A stretch of DNA of 64,000 nucleotides from Macrosoma leucophasiata (GCA_036365455.1 JAWQUS010000022.1:6758001-6822000), one strand, 5' to 3'; positions 46,519 to 57,739 are shown, counted from the first letter of the stretch. Notes: a model not told the origin generated them from the letters alone. Translations and numbers: made by a program.

Positions 46519-46970
46519 CAATAGGGCGGTAGTAAAAATAACCATATACTGCCTCGGTAGTCTAGTGGGAGCAGGCCATTACTACTACGCTGAGGTCCTG
46601 GGTTCGATTCCCGGGTAGAGGGTTATCAGAGATAATGGTGTAAAATCCTTTATCTCTAGTTCTATTGGGATTTTTCCATTTTCTGGAATTTTCCCAGTAC
46701 CTCGAAGTTTGGTAATGTGCCCGGTGATATCAACAGGCTCGCCACCTGTTACATGGGCCAAAACGTAACCGGCGAATCGTGGGTGTTTGCATGTATGCTT
46801 CAATGCATGCATTTACCTCTGCCTACCCCTTCGGGGATTACAGGCGTGAAGTTACGTAAAAATAACCACGTGGGATGGGCAGCATCGTCCCGCGATAAAA
46901 CTACCTCCACTGCGATCGCCAATCCGCTTACCAAGCGTGGCGAAAAGTGGCGATAATAGCATATTCTCCC
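46519..46970 (+). repeat. Repeat D interrupted by SINE A
   Basis: D starts at 46519 and resumes at 46869 ('cgtgggatgggcagcatcgt'). The insert is the full-length A below. Confidence 0.8.
46545..46855 (+). mobile_element. SINE A, full length, perfect 13-bp TSD
   Basis: The flanking duplication 'gtaaaaataacca' is at 46532-46544 and 46856-46868, which defines the 311-bp element: a tRNA-like head with B-box 'ggttcgattcc' and a 3' end '..ggcgtgaagttac'. It has no poly(A). Confidence 0.92.
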
Positions 46971-46999
46971 CTAATGATGCACAATGCTGTTAAGGTCGT

Positions 47000-47300
47000 A
47001 TTTGGGGAAGGCGTTGTCCACCAGGACTGAATGCACTAGTGGAAGAAAGAAAGAAAGGAGTTTTGGCGGGAACGCGGAAAAGAACTGTGTCGCTGCGTGA
47101 TATTATTTTCGAAACATGTGTATAGTCGCGTTCTTAAGTGTAAACATGGTGGGATTTTTATCATAAAACATTCGATAACGTTCACAGGTGTAGGAAAGTG
47201 ATATTATGAAGTGAAAAGTGATTTTTCATGTTGCCTCCAAAACTTCGTAAAGTCTCCTAGTAAAGTCCCCATCACTTTACTGGAGCCATCTCATCACATT
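47000..47300 (+). repeat. RTE tail and diverged retroposon E
   Basis: 'ggggaaggcgttgtccacca' is an RTE-type tail. From 47058, 'gttttggcgggaac' and later 'gttgcctccaaaacttcgta' match E with large changes between. Confidence 0.5.
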
Positions 47301-47617
47301 GAACATGGAAGCATCCACTCATCGTCACCTTCCATATGGATATTCATTATCATAATAAAATGAAGATAAAAATTACTGAAGATTGGCTGTTAAGGACTTG
47401 AATCCGTGGCCGTAAAACAATTATTAAAATAAAAAAAAGACAGAAAGAAATAGTTTATTTTTTGACGCACACAATACATCACTAAATAAACATTGATAAT
47501 AAAAAAAATATTAATAAAAACACAGACAACTTAACACAACTAACGGCATGATGTTGAAACCAAAAAAATTGTACCCATCTCAGCTGATTGCTGTAGTTGG
47601 CACTACAGCGCTGGTGT
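47301..47617. other. AT-rich DNA, nothing recognised
   Basis: No supported feature. Confidence 0.5.
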
Positions 47618-48113
47618 AATAGAAATAGAAATAGAAATAGAAAATATTTTTATTTCGAATAGATCTTTACAGATACTTTCAAAACGTCAAGAAATATATA
47701 AAATACCTAGAGTGAATAACCATTACATAAAGTTAAAGCAAAATCATATATTAATAGTAAATTAAAAATTAGAATTTAAACTACTTAGTTAAAACATAAT
47801 AATCACAATTTTTTTCAATTCCTTCAATGATGATAAATGATCAAAGTTATTCACTTAGCAGAGTTCCAAGTGCAGTCACTACTGAGAAGAACTCCGCTAC
47901 CCAACAAACTCAGTAAGAGCTCTTTTAAATGAGAGCTTAAATCTAGTACAAATTATCGTGAAAAATCAAATAATGTGAACGTCCATAGCATAGATGCAAA
48001 TAAACTGCTATCTACTAAATGTGATGTAGCCCGTGCAAACCAGAACAGACCAGTCCCCACCAACAGCACCCGTTCACGAGTATGACGCATGTGACAGCCA
48101 TTGAAGTGAGGTG
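47618..48113 (-). mobile_element. LINE-like repeat J with (TTCTAT)n tail, copy 1
   Basis: '(agaaat)n' then 'aaaatatttttatttcgaat'. About 500 bp nearly identical to 56946-57452, so the two copies are recent relatives. Confidence 0.75.
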
Positions 48114-48353
48114 TTCTGATGGGACCACCGTAAGTGGCTTTGCGAACTACAAGCCTCCGTATGCTTTTAACTACATAAAACTTCCATGCATACTAATGTT
48201 ATATTTATATACAATGTTACGTAATATTACATAAATAAAGATAAATAAGTGAATAATAATAACAAATAAATTAAATACATAATAAAATTACACACTCTCT
48301 GCCTACCCCGTTAGGGACCTGGCGCGAAGATACATACATACATACATAATTAA
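48114..48353. other. Spacer with LINE T tail
   Basis: 48293-48345 is the last 50 bp of LINE T with '(catacata)'. The rest is unassigned. Confidence 0.5.
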
Positions 48354-48672
48354 TCCAAATATTTGGTGGCGCGGTATCAATCATGTTTGGATTATATGCA
48401 ACCCGTTTTCCTTGGTCCCGGCATCACGCGTGAATGGCTGGACCGATTTGGCTAATATTGATTTTGACTGATTTTTTGGAAATCCAGGGAATGTTTAAAA
48501 GGTAAGAAAATATGAAGAAATTGAAGGGAAATAGTAAAAACCACCATTCATTTTCCCATACAAATAGTCCGTATCTGTCAAACCTTTGACACATGTCATA
48601 TTTTCACTCTGAGGCAATACGAAGTTTGCCTTCAAACGTGATGCTGGCAGTTATGCCTCCTGGCGGTTGCCA

Positions 48673-48708
<36 letters not shown>

Positions 48709-48722
48709 GCCGGGTCAGCTAG
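48354..48722 (+). mobile_element. Helitron-like element with long internal poly(A)
   Basis: Starts TCCAAATATTTGG after an A, ends 'gccgggtcagctag' before a T. A run of about 30 A sits 15 nt from the 3' end. Confidence 0.6.
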
Positions 48723-49153
48723 TAAACAAAAAAAAACGAAACATGCTGTCATCTGTCACCATGACAAGTGACAAGTCCCAGAAAATTCATGACATGACAA
48801 AATAGAAAATAGCCAAAATAGAAATGTGTATTTAAAAAACGTTTACCTACATAATAATATAATACGATAAATAATTGCATAAACCGGCAAAACCGGTCGA
48901 ACGTGGCATGAAAACAAGACATACGACGTACGACTAGTGGAAGACTTCTCTTCCAATAGAAGAAAATTCTTCCGTCTACGTCTCGACGCGAGAGTACCAC
49001 TCAGTATATCTATAATAATACCTATAGAACTACACAAATACCTGCATAGGTACCCGGTGTAAAGGACCGCGTACAAGAGGGTTAATCGTAAGACAACCCG
49101 TACGATCATCCCATGCAAAGTGGGTGGACGCGGATCATGATGTTTTGATACTA
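48723..49153. other. Non-coding, nothing recognised
   Basis: No supported feature. Confidence 0.5.
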
Positions 49154-49434
49154 TTTTTTTATGTCATAAAAGTGGCAAACAAGCATGCATTAAGTTTTGA
49201 CTGCAGCCTATAGACACCCACACAAAGACCAGTGGTCATAATGCAGATGCGTTAGTTACCACTTTTGAGACCTAAGGTGTCATGTCTCTGTGGCGAAAAT
49301 TACAGGGCCGTAGGCCTACATTACCACCTGACCGGAACACGATAGTGCTGAACACTACCATTTAGCGGCAAGTATATTAGGTAATGCGGTGGTGCCTACG
49401 CCCGCGAGCTCCGTCACTGGAGCTCTACCACCAG
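49154..49434 (-). repeat. Family B, full length
   Basis: Poly(T) to 'gctctaccaccag'; small deletion in the 3' third. Confidence 0.85.
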
Positions 49435-49486
49435 CAGTCTTTTCTTTTCAAGACCAGTCTTTTCTAGTTTTCCTTTTCAATATTTT

Positions 49487-49707
49487 TTGGTAGAGCTCCA
49501 GTGACGTAGCTCGCGGACTTGGGCAACACCGCATTACCTAATCTATGTATATAATTTACGGCACAGAGGCATAATACCTTAGGCCTCAGGAGTGGCAACG
49601 CATCTACATTAAAATTTCTGGTTTCATGTAGATGTTTATAGGCTACAATGTTACTTATCATCAATGCGAACAGCATGCTAGTTTGCCACTTCATGACATA
49701 AAAAAAA
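49487..49707 (+). repeat. Family B, internally deleted
   Basis: About 70 bp between 'attacctaatcta' and 'atttacggcacagaggcat' is missing. Confidence 0.75.
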
Positions 49708-49796
49708 TTACATAATCCAAAGGAACCTTCAAACGATCTCTCTAAGTCTTTGCTGTAAGTATAAATTATACAGTACAAACCAATCATATAAATAGA

Positions 49797-50108
49797 TACG
49801 TAACTTCACGCCTGTAATCCCCTAAGGGGTAGGCAGAGGTAAATGCATGCATTCAAGCATAAATGCAAACACCCTCGATTCGCCGGTTACGTTTTGGCCC
49901 ATGTAACAGGTGGCGAGCCTGTTGACATCTCCGGGCACATTACCAAACTTCGAGGTACTGGGCAATTTCCAGAAAATGAAAAAAATCCCAATAGAACCAG
50001 AGATAAAGGACTTTACACCATTATCTCTGATAACCCCCTACCCGGGAATCGAACCCAGGACCTCAGCGTAGTAGTACTGGCCTGCTACCACTAGGCTACC
50101 GAGGCAGT
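49797..50108 (-). mobile_element. SINE A, full length
   Basis: Same borders as the TSD-defined copy: 'gtaacttcacgcctgtaatc' to 'aggctaccgaggcagt'. Confidence 0.88.
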
Positions 50109-50418
50109 TAATAGATAATCTCCAACAATCAAAACATGTCAGTCCTATTACACAGAATCGGCCCCAACCTCTCACCCTAATCCGCTCAAGGGGCGTGGCG
50201 ACCCACAATCCACCAATCAGAGCTCACGTCTACGGACCCGATGCGGAATGAACCAATCAGAAGGCGCCAATTAGGGATCAAAAGCTTACAGATTTGGGGT
50301 CACTTTTCGTCGATTGTAGCTTTGTTAGCACCGTTTATTATGAACTAGTGTTTTGACACCCGGTTTTGTCGTCAACCTCTGTTTTTTTGAAACAAGATTT
50401 AATTTGATATTTTTTTTA
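50109..50418. other. Unique segment with two CCAAT-box-like sites
   Basis: 'caccaatcaga' (50212) and 'gaaccaatcagaagg' (50249) are 38 bp apart, in a GC-richer patch. It could be a promoter relic or an unassigned repeat. Confidence 0.3.
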
Positions 50419-50722
50419 ACTGGTGGTAGAGCTCCAGTGACGGAGCTCGCGGGCGTAGGCACCACCGCATTACAATACAATACTCTTTATTGTACACACA
50501 AATAAACCATATTATAGAATAAGAACAAGGGAATGGCACAAATGGCGGCCTTATCGCTACACAGCGATTTCTTCCAGGCAACCAACATTGTAGGATTAAA
50601 CAAAAAACAAAACGACAGGGGTATACCAAACGAAAAAAAAAATCAAAATACAAAAACACCAAGACATGAAAAAAAAAAAACAACAATAAACACAGAAGGA
50701 TAAAAAGAACATAAAGATAATA

Positions 50723-50914
50723 CTAGCGGCCCGCCCCGGCTTCGCCCGCGCTGCTCTGCTCCTATTAGTCATAGCGTATTGTATGTAAGCTATCCTATCT
50801 CTCAAGTTGGATCGAACTGCACATGGTGTGCGAATTTTATTATAATCGGTTTAGTGGTTTAGGAGTCCATTGAGGACAAACATTGTGACACGAGATTTAT
50901 ATATATTAAGAAGA
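50723..50914 (-). mobile_element. Helitron unit 1 of a tandem pair
   Basis: On minus it starts TCTTCTTAATATATATAAAT and ends 'gaagccggggcgggccgcta'+'g'. It is followed head-to-tail by unit 2 at higher coordinates. Confidence 0.75.
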
Positions 50915-51098
50915 TAGCGGCCCGCCCCGGCTTCGCCCGCGCTGCTCTGCTCCTATTAGTCATAGCGTAATGTAAGCTATCCTATCTCTCAAGTTGGATC
51001 GAACTGCACATGGTGTGCTAATTTTATTATAATCGGTTAAGTGGTTTAGGAGTCCATTGAGGACAAACATTGTGACACGAGATTTATTTAAATTAAGA
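50915..51098 (-). mobile_element. Helitron unit 2 of a tandem pair
   Basis: Nearly the same 185 bp as unit 1; its 3' end '..gggccgcta' runs straight into the 5' TC of unit 1 with no spacer. Confidence 0.75.
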
Positions 51099-51483
51099 TA
51101 GTCAGACACAATTAAATGAAAATAAGGATAACAGGATAGATAGTTATAGAAAAACAAGAAAGAGAGAAAAATGGAACGATTAAAGAGTCAGATAATACTC
51201 TTTCACACAAATTTTAAAAGTGTGAACTGTCTAATTTAATATATATTCTCACTACCTAATATACTTGCCGCTAAATGGTAGTGTTCAGCACTATCGTGTT
51301 CCGGTCAGGTGGTATTGAACGGCCCTGTAATTTCCGGTACAGAGGCATAACACCTTAGGCCTCAGGAGTGGTAACGCATCTGCATTTTGACCCTGGTCTT
51401 TGTGTAAGTGTCTTTAGGCTGCAGTCATCACTTAACATCAATGTGAACTGCATGCTTGTTTACCACTTCCATTATATAAAAAT

Positions 51484-52138
51484 AAAGTAGAATGTAAAAA
51501 AAATAAGAGACAGAAATTTTATTTTTTTTGACAAACTATGCTACACTTAGAGTAATCATTGAAAAAAATCGGCGATGATATTAATAATAATGTCTAAAAT
51601 GGGGAACACATAACAAAAAAAAAAGACCTAGGTAGGTAAATTGGAACAAATTGTCCAAAAAGGTTGTCCAAACTCAGCATTGTGCTGGATAAGTAAAGTA
51701 AGAAAATAAATGTTAAAAGTAGAAAGGTAAAAAGCATAAAAGTAAGTAAGGAGCAATTTCTTCCAATTTCTCCAGGCATAGAGCAACACCGGAGGGGAGT
51801 ATATGCAGGCTTTCCCCTCTGTCAAAGTACCTACAAGCCCAAATGGGCCTATACATGTCGCCTAGATGTTTAAATGTGTGCGTGAAATTGTTTCTGTATT
51901 TTGTTAAAGTAAATGTGTGAGTTTCGTAGTAATAGACGATTTTTGTAGTATACGTGTGTGTCGCACGCATTTCCCTCCGCAAAAAATGACTGTTTTGCAT
52001 CGGTAACACACGCTATGGCTACTCCCCTCCGGTCCGCCGCGACCGGTAGACCGCGTTGCTCTATGCTTCCAGCCAACCTATTTAAAAAAGAACAAAAACA
52101 CAGTACAGAGACAGTAGGGTGTACTAAATAAACAACGT
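51484..52138. other. LINE-like debris; arm of a long inverted pair at 51800-51975
   Basis: 51800-51975 ('ggctttcccctctgtcaaag' ... 'gtgtcgcacgcatttccc') is repeated inverted at 53048-53225. No intact frame. Confidence 0.5.
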
Positions 52139-52288
52139 TTTATTTATGTAATAAAAGTGGCAAACAAGCGTGCAGTTCACATTGATATTAAGTGATGACT
52201 GCAGCCTATAGACACTTACACAAAGACCAAGGTCAAAATGCAGATGCGTTACCACTCCTGAGGCCTAAGGTGTAATGCCTCTGTAACA
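52139..52288 (-). repeat. Family B, 3' half
   Basis: Stops at 'aatgcctctgtaaca'. Confidence 0.75.
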
Positions 52289-52329
52289 CATAGGATAATT
52301 TTTATCCCGAAAAAATATTCCTGTGGGAT

Positions 52330-52655
52330 CAGTGGCGGATGTTCAAATTTGCCGCCGGTAGGCTATTATTTTAGCCGCCCCTATATTTTGATATCGTACT
52401 TTACAATCATATCAATTAGGTATATTTTCTATCAATAAAATTTCAACTTTATGTTTTATGCTTCATTATCCTGAAGTTGATGTAAGCAACTTTTTTTCGA
52501 TAGTTAGAATCATTGGGAACTATGATCTGAGCCTTGATAATTTTAACAGTAATTTTGTAAATAGAAATAAAAAAAATATGAACTAATTCTGCCGCCCCTT
52601 AAAATTTGCCGCCCTAGGCTCCAGCCTACTCAGCCTGCTGGTAAATTCACCATTG
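52330..52655. mobile_element. hAT-type MITE U, perfect 8-bp TSD
   Basis: Ends 'cagtggcggatgttcaaatt' and 'gtaaattcaccattg' are short imperfect inverted repeats. 'tgtgggat' flanks both sides (52322-52329, 52656-52663). Confidence 0.8.
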
Positions 52656-52689
52656 TGTGGGATGCCATGGGATGATTTGATGAGTTTGT

Positions 52690-53045
52690 TGTGTGGATCG
52701 TAAGCGATCTACTCGGTTAACCACTGCGGGCGCGGTCGAGTGTCTGATGTGTGTCCGCTAGTGGCAAATTAAAATGCGCGTTTCCGTGCTTCTGAGGACA
52801 CGTTTAGCCTTCTGTCCCGGCTGCTCTAAATCAGAGGTTCCCAAACTATTTTTCTTGTCGACCCCATTCATTTTTTTTCTGGTTACGGTGGACCCCCTTG
52901 CTAACATTTATATCACTTTCCCCTATATCCCATTTTTATTTATGCATATACGTAGACCCCATCGAGTCTCCCATAGACCCCAGGGGTCTATATGGATCAT
53001 TTTGGGAATCACTGCTCTAGATAGATAGCAGTCGTTAAACCTTAT
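52690..53045 (+). repeat. SINE C split by a hAT MITE
   Basis: C runs to 'ctgtcccggctgctctaaat' (52831) and resumes 'tagatagcagtcgttaaacc' at 53019. Confidence 0.8.
52832..53014. mobile_element. hAT-type MITE, sister of 24971-25151
   Basis: Ends 'cagaggttcccaaact' and 'tttgggaatcactg'. The 8-bp flanks 'ctctaaat' and 'ctctagat' differ by one base. Confidence 0.85.
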
Positions 53046-53047
53046 CG

Positions 53048-53225
53048 GGGAAATGCGTGCGACACACACGCACACTACAAAAATCGTCTATTACTACGAA
53101 ACTCACACCTTGACTTTAACAAAATACAGAAACAATTTCACGCACACATTGAAACATCCAGGCGACAGGTATAGGCCCATTTGGGCTTGTACTTTGACAG
53201 AGGGGAAAGCCTGCATATGTCTATG
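53048..53225. repeat. Second arm of the inverted pair (51800-51975)
   Basis: 'aatgcgtgcgacacacacgc' to 'gacagaggggaaagcctgca', about 90% or better by eye to the inverted partner. Confidence 0.7.
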
Positions 53226-53299
53226 TCATCTATGTCATTGAGTGACAACAAATAGAATACAAAGAAATAGAATTGGAGTGTCGCCGATTTTGATGAGTT

Positions 53300-53525
53300 A
53301 GCAGCAGTTAGTGGCGTTGGTGTTCTTAGTGGCACTGGTGGCGTTGGTGACATTGATGGTCATGTTGGTGGCGTTTGTGGCGTTGGTGGCGTTGCTGGTG
53401 GTGGTGGCGTTAGTGGCTTAGATGGCATTGGTGGCGTTGGTGACATAGGTGGTGGTGTTGGTGGCGTTGGTGCAGTTAGTAGCGTTGGTGGCGTTGGTGG
53501 CATTCGTGGCTTTGGTGGCTTTAGT
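53300..53525. repeat. (GGTGGCGTT)n minisatellite
   Basis: A 9-bp unit with many substitutions (ggcatt, gacatt, gtgtt). The strand is G/T-rich throughout. No open frame long enough to claim a protein. Confidence 0.85.
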
Positions 53526-54150
53526 CTTATATCTTGTCAAAAATCGTGTTAAAAATCTGGTTTACATTAATACTTATCTGTATATGTATTAATGTAAACC
53601 AAATTTTTTAACTACCCGTAAGTGTTTGTTTAATCCAAAATTAACCAAAAGTTATATCCAAAAAATGCTGCTCTAAGTCACTATTCCACGCGAACGAAGT
53701 CGCGGGCACTGCTAGTTTTGGCTTCAAGTTGATCTTTTTATGAATATTACAACCCGTGTACACATGATATGCATGATGACTTGAACTTGAACTTATTTCC
53801 CTATTAAATTAATATTTAATCTTGAGCTGGATAACTAAACTACAGGCGGACGAAGTCGCGAGCAAAACCTAGTGGATAGTAAACAGTAGCATATAACTAC
53901 ATGAATATTTCAACAAATTTCGTATCATTTAGTTACCCCCACACAATCACGAACGCGTGTCGCCAATCTATCGTATTATACCTCGATAACAAGTTGCGAC
54001 AGGCCTTATCGAGTTAAACAAGGGGAAGAACCATTGTTAGATATCTTATTTAGACCTTTGATTATCTTATTATATTTATTTAGTGGAAAATAGCGTTTGA
54101 TTTTATTCCATTATTGTGAGATGCGTTTACAAATTTAATTTGAGCTTGTA
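53526..54150. other. Spacer with two Helitron-like 3' ends
   Basis: 53690-53715 ('acgaagtcgcgggcactgct'+'ag') and 53848-53872 ('acgaagtcgcgagcaaaacc'+'tag') look like Helitron F-type termini. The elements' 5' ends were not found. 53560-53605 has an inverted 'gtttacattaatac'. Confidence 0.4.
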
Positions 54151-54436
54151 AGTTTTTTTTTTATGTTATGGCAGTGGCAAACAAACATGCAGTTCACATT
54201 GATGTTAAGTGATGACTGCAGCCTATAGGCACTTACACAATGACCAATGTCAAAATGCAGATGCGTTACCACTCCTGAGGCCTAAGGTGTTATGCTTCTG
54301 TGCCGGAAATTATAGGGCCGTACATTACCACCTGTCCGGAACACGATAGTGCTGAACTCTACCATTTAGCGGCAAGTATATTAGGTAATGCGGTGGTGCC
54401 TACGCCCACGAGCTCCGTCACTGCAGCTCTGCCACC
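54151..54436 (-). repeat. Family B, full length
   Basis: Poly(T) to 'gcagctctgccacca'; joined at its head to the next copy. Confidence 0.85.
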
Positions 54437-54611
54437 AATTTCCGGCACAGAGTTTATGCCTCTGTGCCGGAAATTGGTACCGTAGGCCTCAGGAGTCGTA
54501 CCGCATCTACATTTTGATCTTGGTCTTTGTGTTAGTGTCTATAGGCTGCAGTCATCACTTAACATCAATGTGAACTGCATGCTTGTTTACCACATCCATT
54601 ACATAAAAGGG
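54437..54611 (+). repeat. Family B, 3' half with internal inverted duplication
   Basis: 54434-54452 and 54460-54478 are 19-nt inverted arms ('caatttccggcacagag') around 'tttatgc'. Consensus B has one arm only. Confidence 0.8.
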
Positions 54612-54710
54612 CATAGGTGCTTTTGTAGGTAGAGTTCCTGTCTATGATCTTGAGGGCGTAGGCACCACTGTTTATCAAAATTCAAAAATAAATATATCCG
54701 CCATTAGAAA

Positions 54711-54903
54711 GGAGACTGCAGCTTATTTCGAGTCTGTAGAGCGTTATCTCTTTCGCACCCTACCTATGTGACATTTATCGACCATTTTGATCAAAATGGT
54801 TGACAAACAGTGCTTACGTAGGCAGTGTGCAGCAGAGATAGCGCTCTACGAAGTCGAAACTAGCCGATTGTCTCTTTCGTAAGCCCGATGTGCAATATTT
54901 CTA
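54711..54903. mobile_element. MITE Q, diverged copy
   Basis: Shares 'ctgtagagcgttatctcttt' and 'agtcgaaactagccgattgt' with 22979-23206; outer TIR on the left is lost. Confidence 0.65.
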
Positions 54904-55035
54904 CCTCTTGAACTATAAACAAACAAACGAAGTCACAAACTATACCTTTTAAATTATTAGTATAGATTGTACGAAATATCAGTTTAGTTGACACTGACAA
55001 TAAGCGTAACAGCAATGCCAACATACATTTAAAAA
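54904..55035. other. Short spacer
   Basis: Contains an E-like end ('ttgacactgacaataagcgt'). Confidence 0.4.
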
Positions 55036-55347
55036 CTGCTTCGGTAGCCTAGTGGTAGCAGGCCACTACTACTACGTTGTGGTCCTGGGTTCGTTTCCCG
55101 GGTAGGTGGTTATCAAAAAGAAACGGTTTAAAGTCCCTTATCTCTGGTTCTATTGGGCTTTTTCCATTTTCTGTAAATTTCCTAGTACCTCGAAGTTTGG
55201 TAATATGCCCGGAGATGTCAACAGGCTCGCCGCCTGTTACATGGGCCAAAACGTAACCGGCGAATCGTGGGTGTTTGCATGTATGCTTGAATGGATGCAT
55301 TTGCCTCTGCCTATCCCTTCGGGGATTAAAGGCGTGAAGTTACGTGT
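55036..55347 (+). mobile_element. SINE A, full length
   Basis: 'tgcttcggtagcctagtggt' to 'ggcgtgaagttacgt'. Confidence 0.88.
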
Positions 55348-55591
55348 TGTAAATCATCCAACAACTGTTTATCCCAGCCAATAATCGAAGCACATCACAC
55401 AAAAAGTCACGTAGTCCTTCAGATAGTGCTGATCAACGAATAGTTATCTTTAAAATCATTTTGTAGTGCCTGACGGCACATAATTGGGCACCTGTGAACG
55501 CGTGGGAAATGTTTCGTAGATGTCTATACGCTAGATGTGGTGTGAGCGTGGTTCAACTATTTCGAGTATTTCAACTCTGGGTACAAGTATC

Positions 55592-55904
55592 TTTTTTTTT
55601 ACTTACAAAGGTGGCCAACAAACATGTTGTTCACATTGATGTTAAGTGATGACTGCAGCCTAAAGACATCTACACAAAAACCAGATGTCAAAATGCAGAA
55701 GCGTTGCCACCCCTGAAATCTAAGTTCTGTGATAGTTATTACGGGGCCATACTTTACCATCTAACTGGAACACAATACTGCTGAACATTACCATTACGAT
55801 TGATTAGGACTTAGATAGATCTATAGATTTTTAGATAGATGAGGTAATGCCGTGCTGCCTACGGGCCTACGCCCGCCATCTCCGTCACCCGAGCTCGACC
55901 ACCG
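55592..55904 (-). repeat. Family B, older subfamily with small insertions
   Basis: Poly(T) end to 'ccgagctcgaccaccggt'. A short duplicated 'ttagatagat' segment lies near 55820. Confidence 0.7.
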
Positions 55905-56340
55905 GTGAAAGAACCCTCTGCACCTTCCAGTATCCTTATGTCTTGAAGTGACAGTGAACACCCTCGCGCTGTTTTGACACAACAATGAGCTCTACGTGGC
56001 GTATCTGAATCGCGAGAGAGCGCTCTCAGTGGAGAGTGACATCTTGCTGTGTTTTGTGCTAATTGGACGGGGGCGTTTTGACTGTACTGCAGGGACACAA
56101 GGTAAAGATGTGAGAAAAAGTTGTTATACACAACACGATGGCAAAGTTCCATGTTAGGCCCGCGCCTTGTACAAAATCAAATGATAGAGAAAAATACGTA
56201 GAATCATGTATGAGTACTCAAATTATAATTTGAAACGCTGTTTTTTGTCGGAAATATTTATTTTATGTAATTTGTGTATGACAGCGATATGTTACCATAT
56301 TGCTACTGTGATATTCTTGTTTTTGAAATATACTGACGAT
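55905..56340. other. Unassigned; open minus frame without recognisable domain
   Basis: A minus-strand frame (56152 to inside the B copy) includes R-A-L-S-R-D-S-D-T-P-R-R and an upstream 'ccctgcag' that could be an acceptor. It runs into family B, so I do not call a gene. Confidence 0.25.
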
Positions 56341-56634
56341 ATCATAAACGATTGGAATAGCTGAAAATGATTAAGTAATTTATGATTCTTCTCTCAATAT
56401 AGCGTACAAGGTGCAGGCCCAAGCTGCATGCATTTTTGGAACGTCTCCTTTGGACTATTGCCAGAGAATATGTAATAATACTACGTATAGAATGGACACT
56501 TCGACGTCCCGCCTGATTTCCCCGCATCACCCAACCTCCTGCCCTCTTATGGGCGACTGTTGGTATATTCTACGTGGTCCCGGGCAGACTGAGGTGACAT
56601 TTGTCTGACAGAAGTTTGAAAAAATTATATGTAG

Positions 56635-57739
56635 CTACCTCCATCGATTTCGTAAACGCCTTGCGTAGCGTTCAGGATTAACACAATAATTACTTATGGT
56701 ATCTTGAGGTCTTGCAGACTGCTGCGGCTGGGATTTAATCTTGCTAAGTATGGGATCCCATGATGTTGATAATCGCCATCCATCTTCTCTATTGAAATTT
56801 GGGTGTTTTTTAATTTCAATAGCCTCGCGTACCATTCGTGGAATGGGTTTGTGTTCTCTAGCGAGTATTTGAATTTTATCAAACCGGATGTAATGGTTCG
56901 GCTTATCCGCTATGTGTTCACAGACTGCAGACCTCCCTGTTCTTCTAGAATAGAATAGAATAGAAAATATTTTTATTTCGAATAGATCTTTACAGATACT
57001 TTCAAAACGTCAATAAATCATAAACTACCTAGAGCGAATAACCATTACATATAGTAAAAGCAAAATCATATATTAATAGTAAATTAAAAATTAAAATTTA
57101 AACTATTTGGTTAAAACATAATAATCATAAAATTTTTCAATTCCTTCAATGATAATAAATGAAGAAAAAGAAAAACTTATTCGTCAAGATCAATGTTATT
57201 CACTTAGCAGAGTTCCAAGTGCAGTCACTACTGAGAAGAACTCCGCTACCCAACAAACTCAGTAAGAGCTCTTTTAAATGAGAGCTTAAATCTAGTACAG
57301 ATTATCGTGAAAAATCAAATAATGTCAACGTCCATAGCATAGATGCAAATAAACTGCTATCTACTAAATGTGATGTAGCCCCTGCAAACCAGAACAGACC
57401 AGTCCCCACCAACAGCACCCGTTCACGAGTATGACGCATGTGACAGCCATTGCCCTCCTCGACCATTTTAGAGGGAAGTGAGCAACCCGCCACACGACGC
57501 CGCCAAAGGCAAAGACATTTAAGCGTGCATGACTGTTCCGGATATGCATACGGCAAAACAAAAGATGGTCGGTTTTTATGGTTCGGATTTCGGTTTTTGA
57601 CATCAGCAATGTGCTCTTTAACGCGGGTGGATACAGCTCTCTTCGTTTGACCAATATATTTTATATGGTTTGAAAACTGTTTTAATGGAAAACAGGAAAT
57701 TCCATTAAAACAGTTTTCAAACCATATAAAAAGATTCAT
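56635..57739 (-). pseudogene. GIY-YIG endonuclease remnant, minus copy
   Basis: From 57739 the minus frame reads K-Y-I-G-Q-T-K-R-A-V-S-T-R-V-K-E-H-I-A-D, the core of a GIY-YIG nuclease as found C-terminal to the reverse transcriptase of Penelope-like elements. After the J insertion (57452-56946) the continuation has E-H-I-A-D-K-P-N-H-Y, then M-V-R-E-A-I-E-I-K-K-H-P-N and L-S-T-S-W-D-P-I-L-S-K, ending in a stop at 56635. No reverse-transcriptase domain is present. Confidence 0.75.
56946..57452 (-). mobile_element. Repeat J copy 2, inserted in the Penelope-like element
   Basis: '(agaat)n' tail on the plus left side, then the same 500 bp as 47618-48113. It interrupts the GIY-YIG frame. Confidence 0.8.

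Larger units (their letters stand above)
50474..51254 (-). mobile_element. LINE-like insertion within family B, itself carrying Helitrons
   Basis: Its plus-strand left end 'aatacaatactctttattgt' reads on minus as a LINE terminus with a short repeat tail. The right end at about 51250 shows only a 3-bp 'tac' repetition with the left junction. Confidence 0.55.
50419..51483 (+). repeat. Family B split by a 0.8-kb insertion
   Basis: B runs to 'caccaccgcattac' (50473) and resumes at 'ctaatatacttgccgctaaa' (51255), ending in an A-rich tail. Confidence 0.85.

Noticed and set aside
55859..56152. 97-codon minus ORF with a possible upstream acceptor
   Set aside because: It runs into a family B repeat, has no domain and no matching downstream exon.
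57302..57739. 145-codon minus ORF as an independent gene
   Set aside because: Its first half is GIY-YIG sequence of a Penelope-like element and its second half is repeat J.
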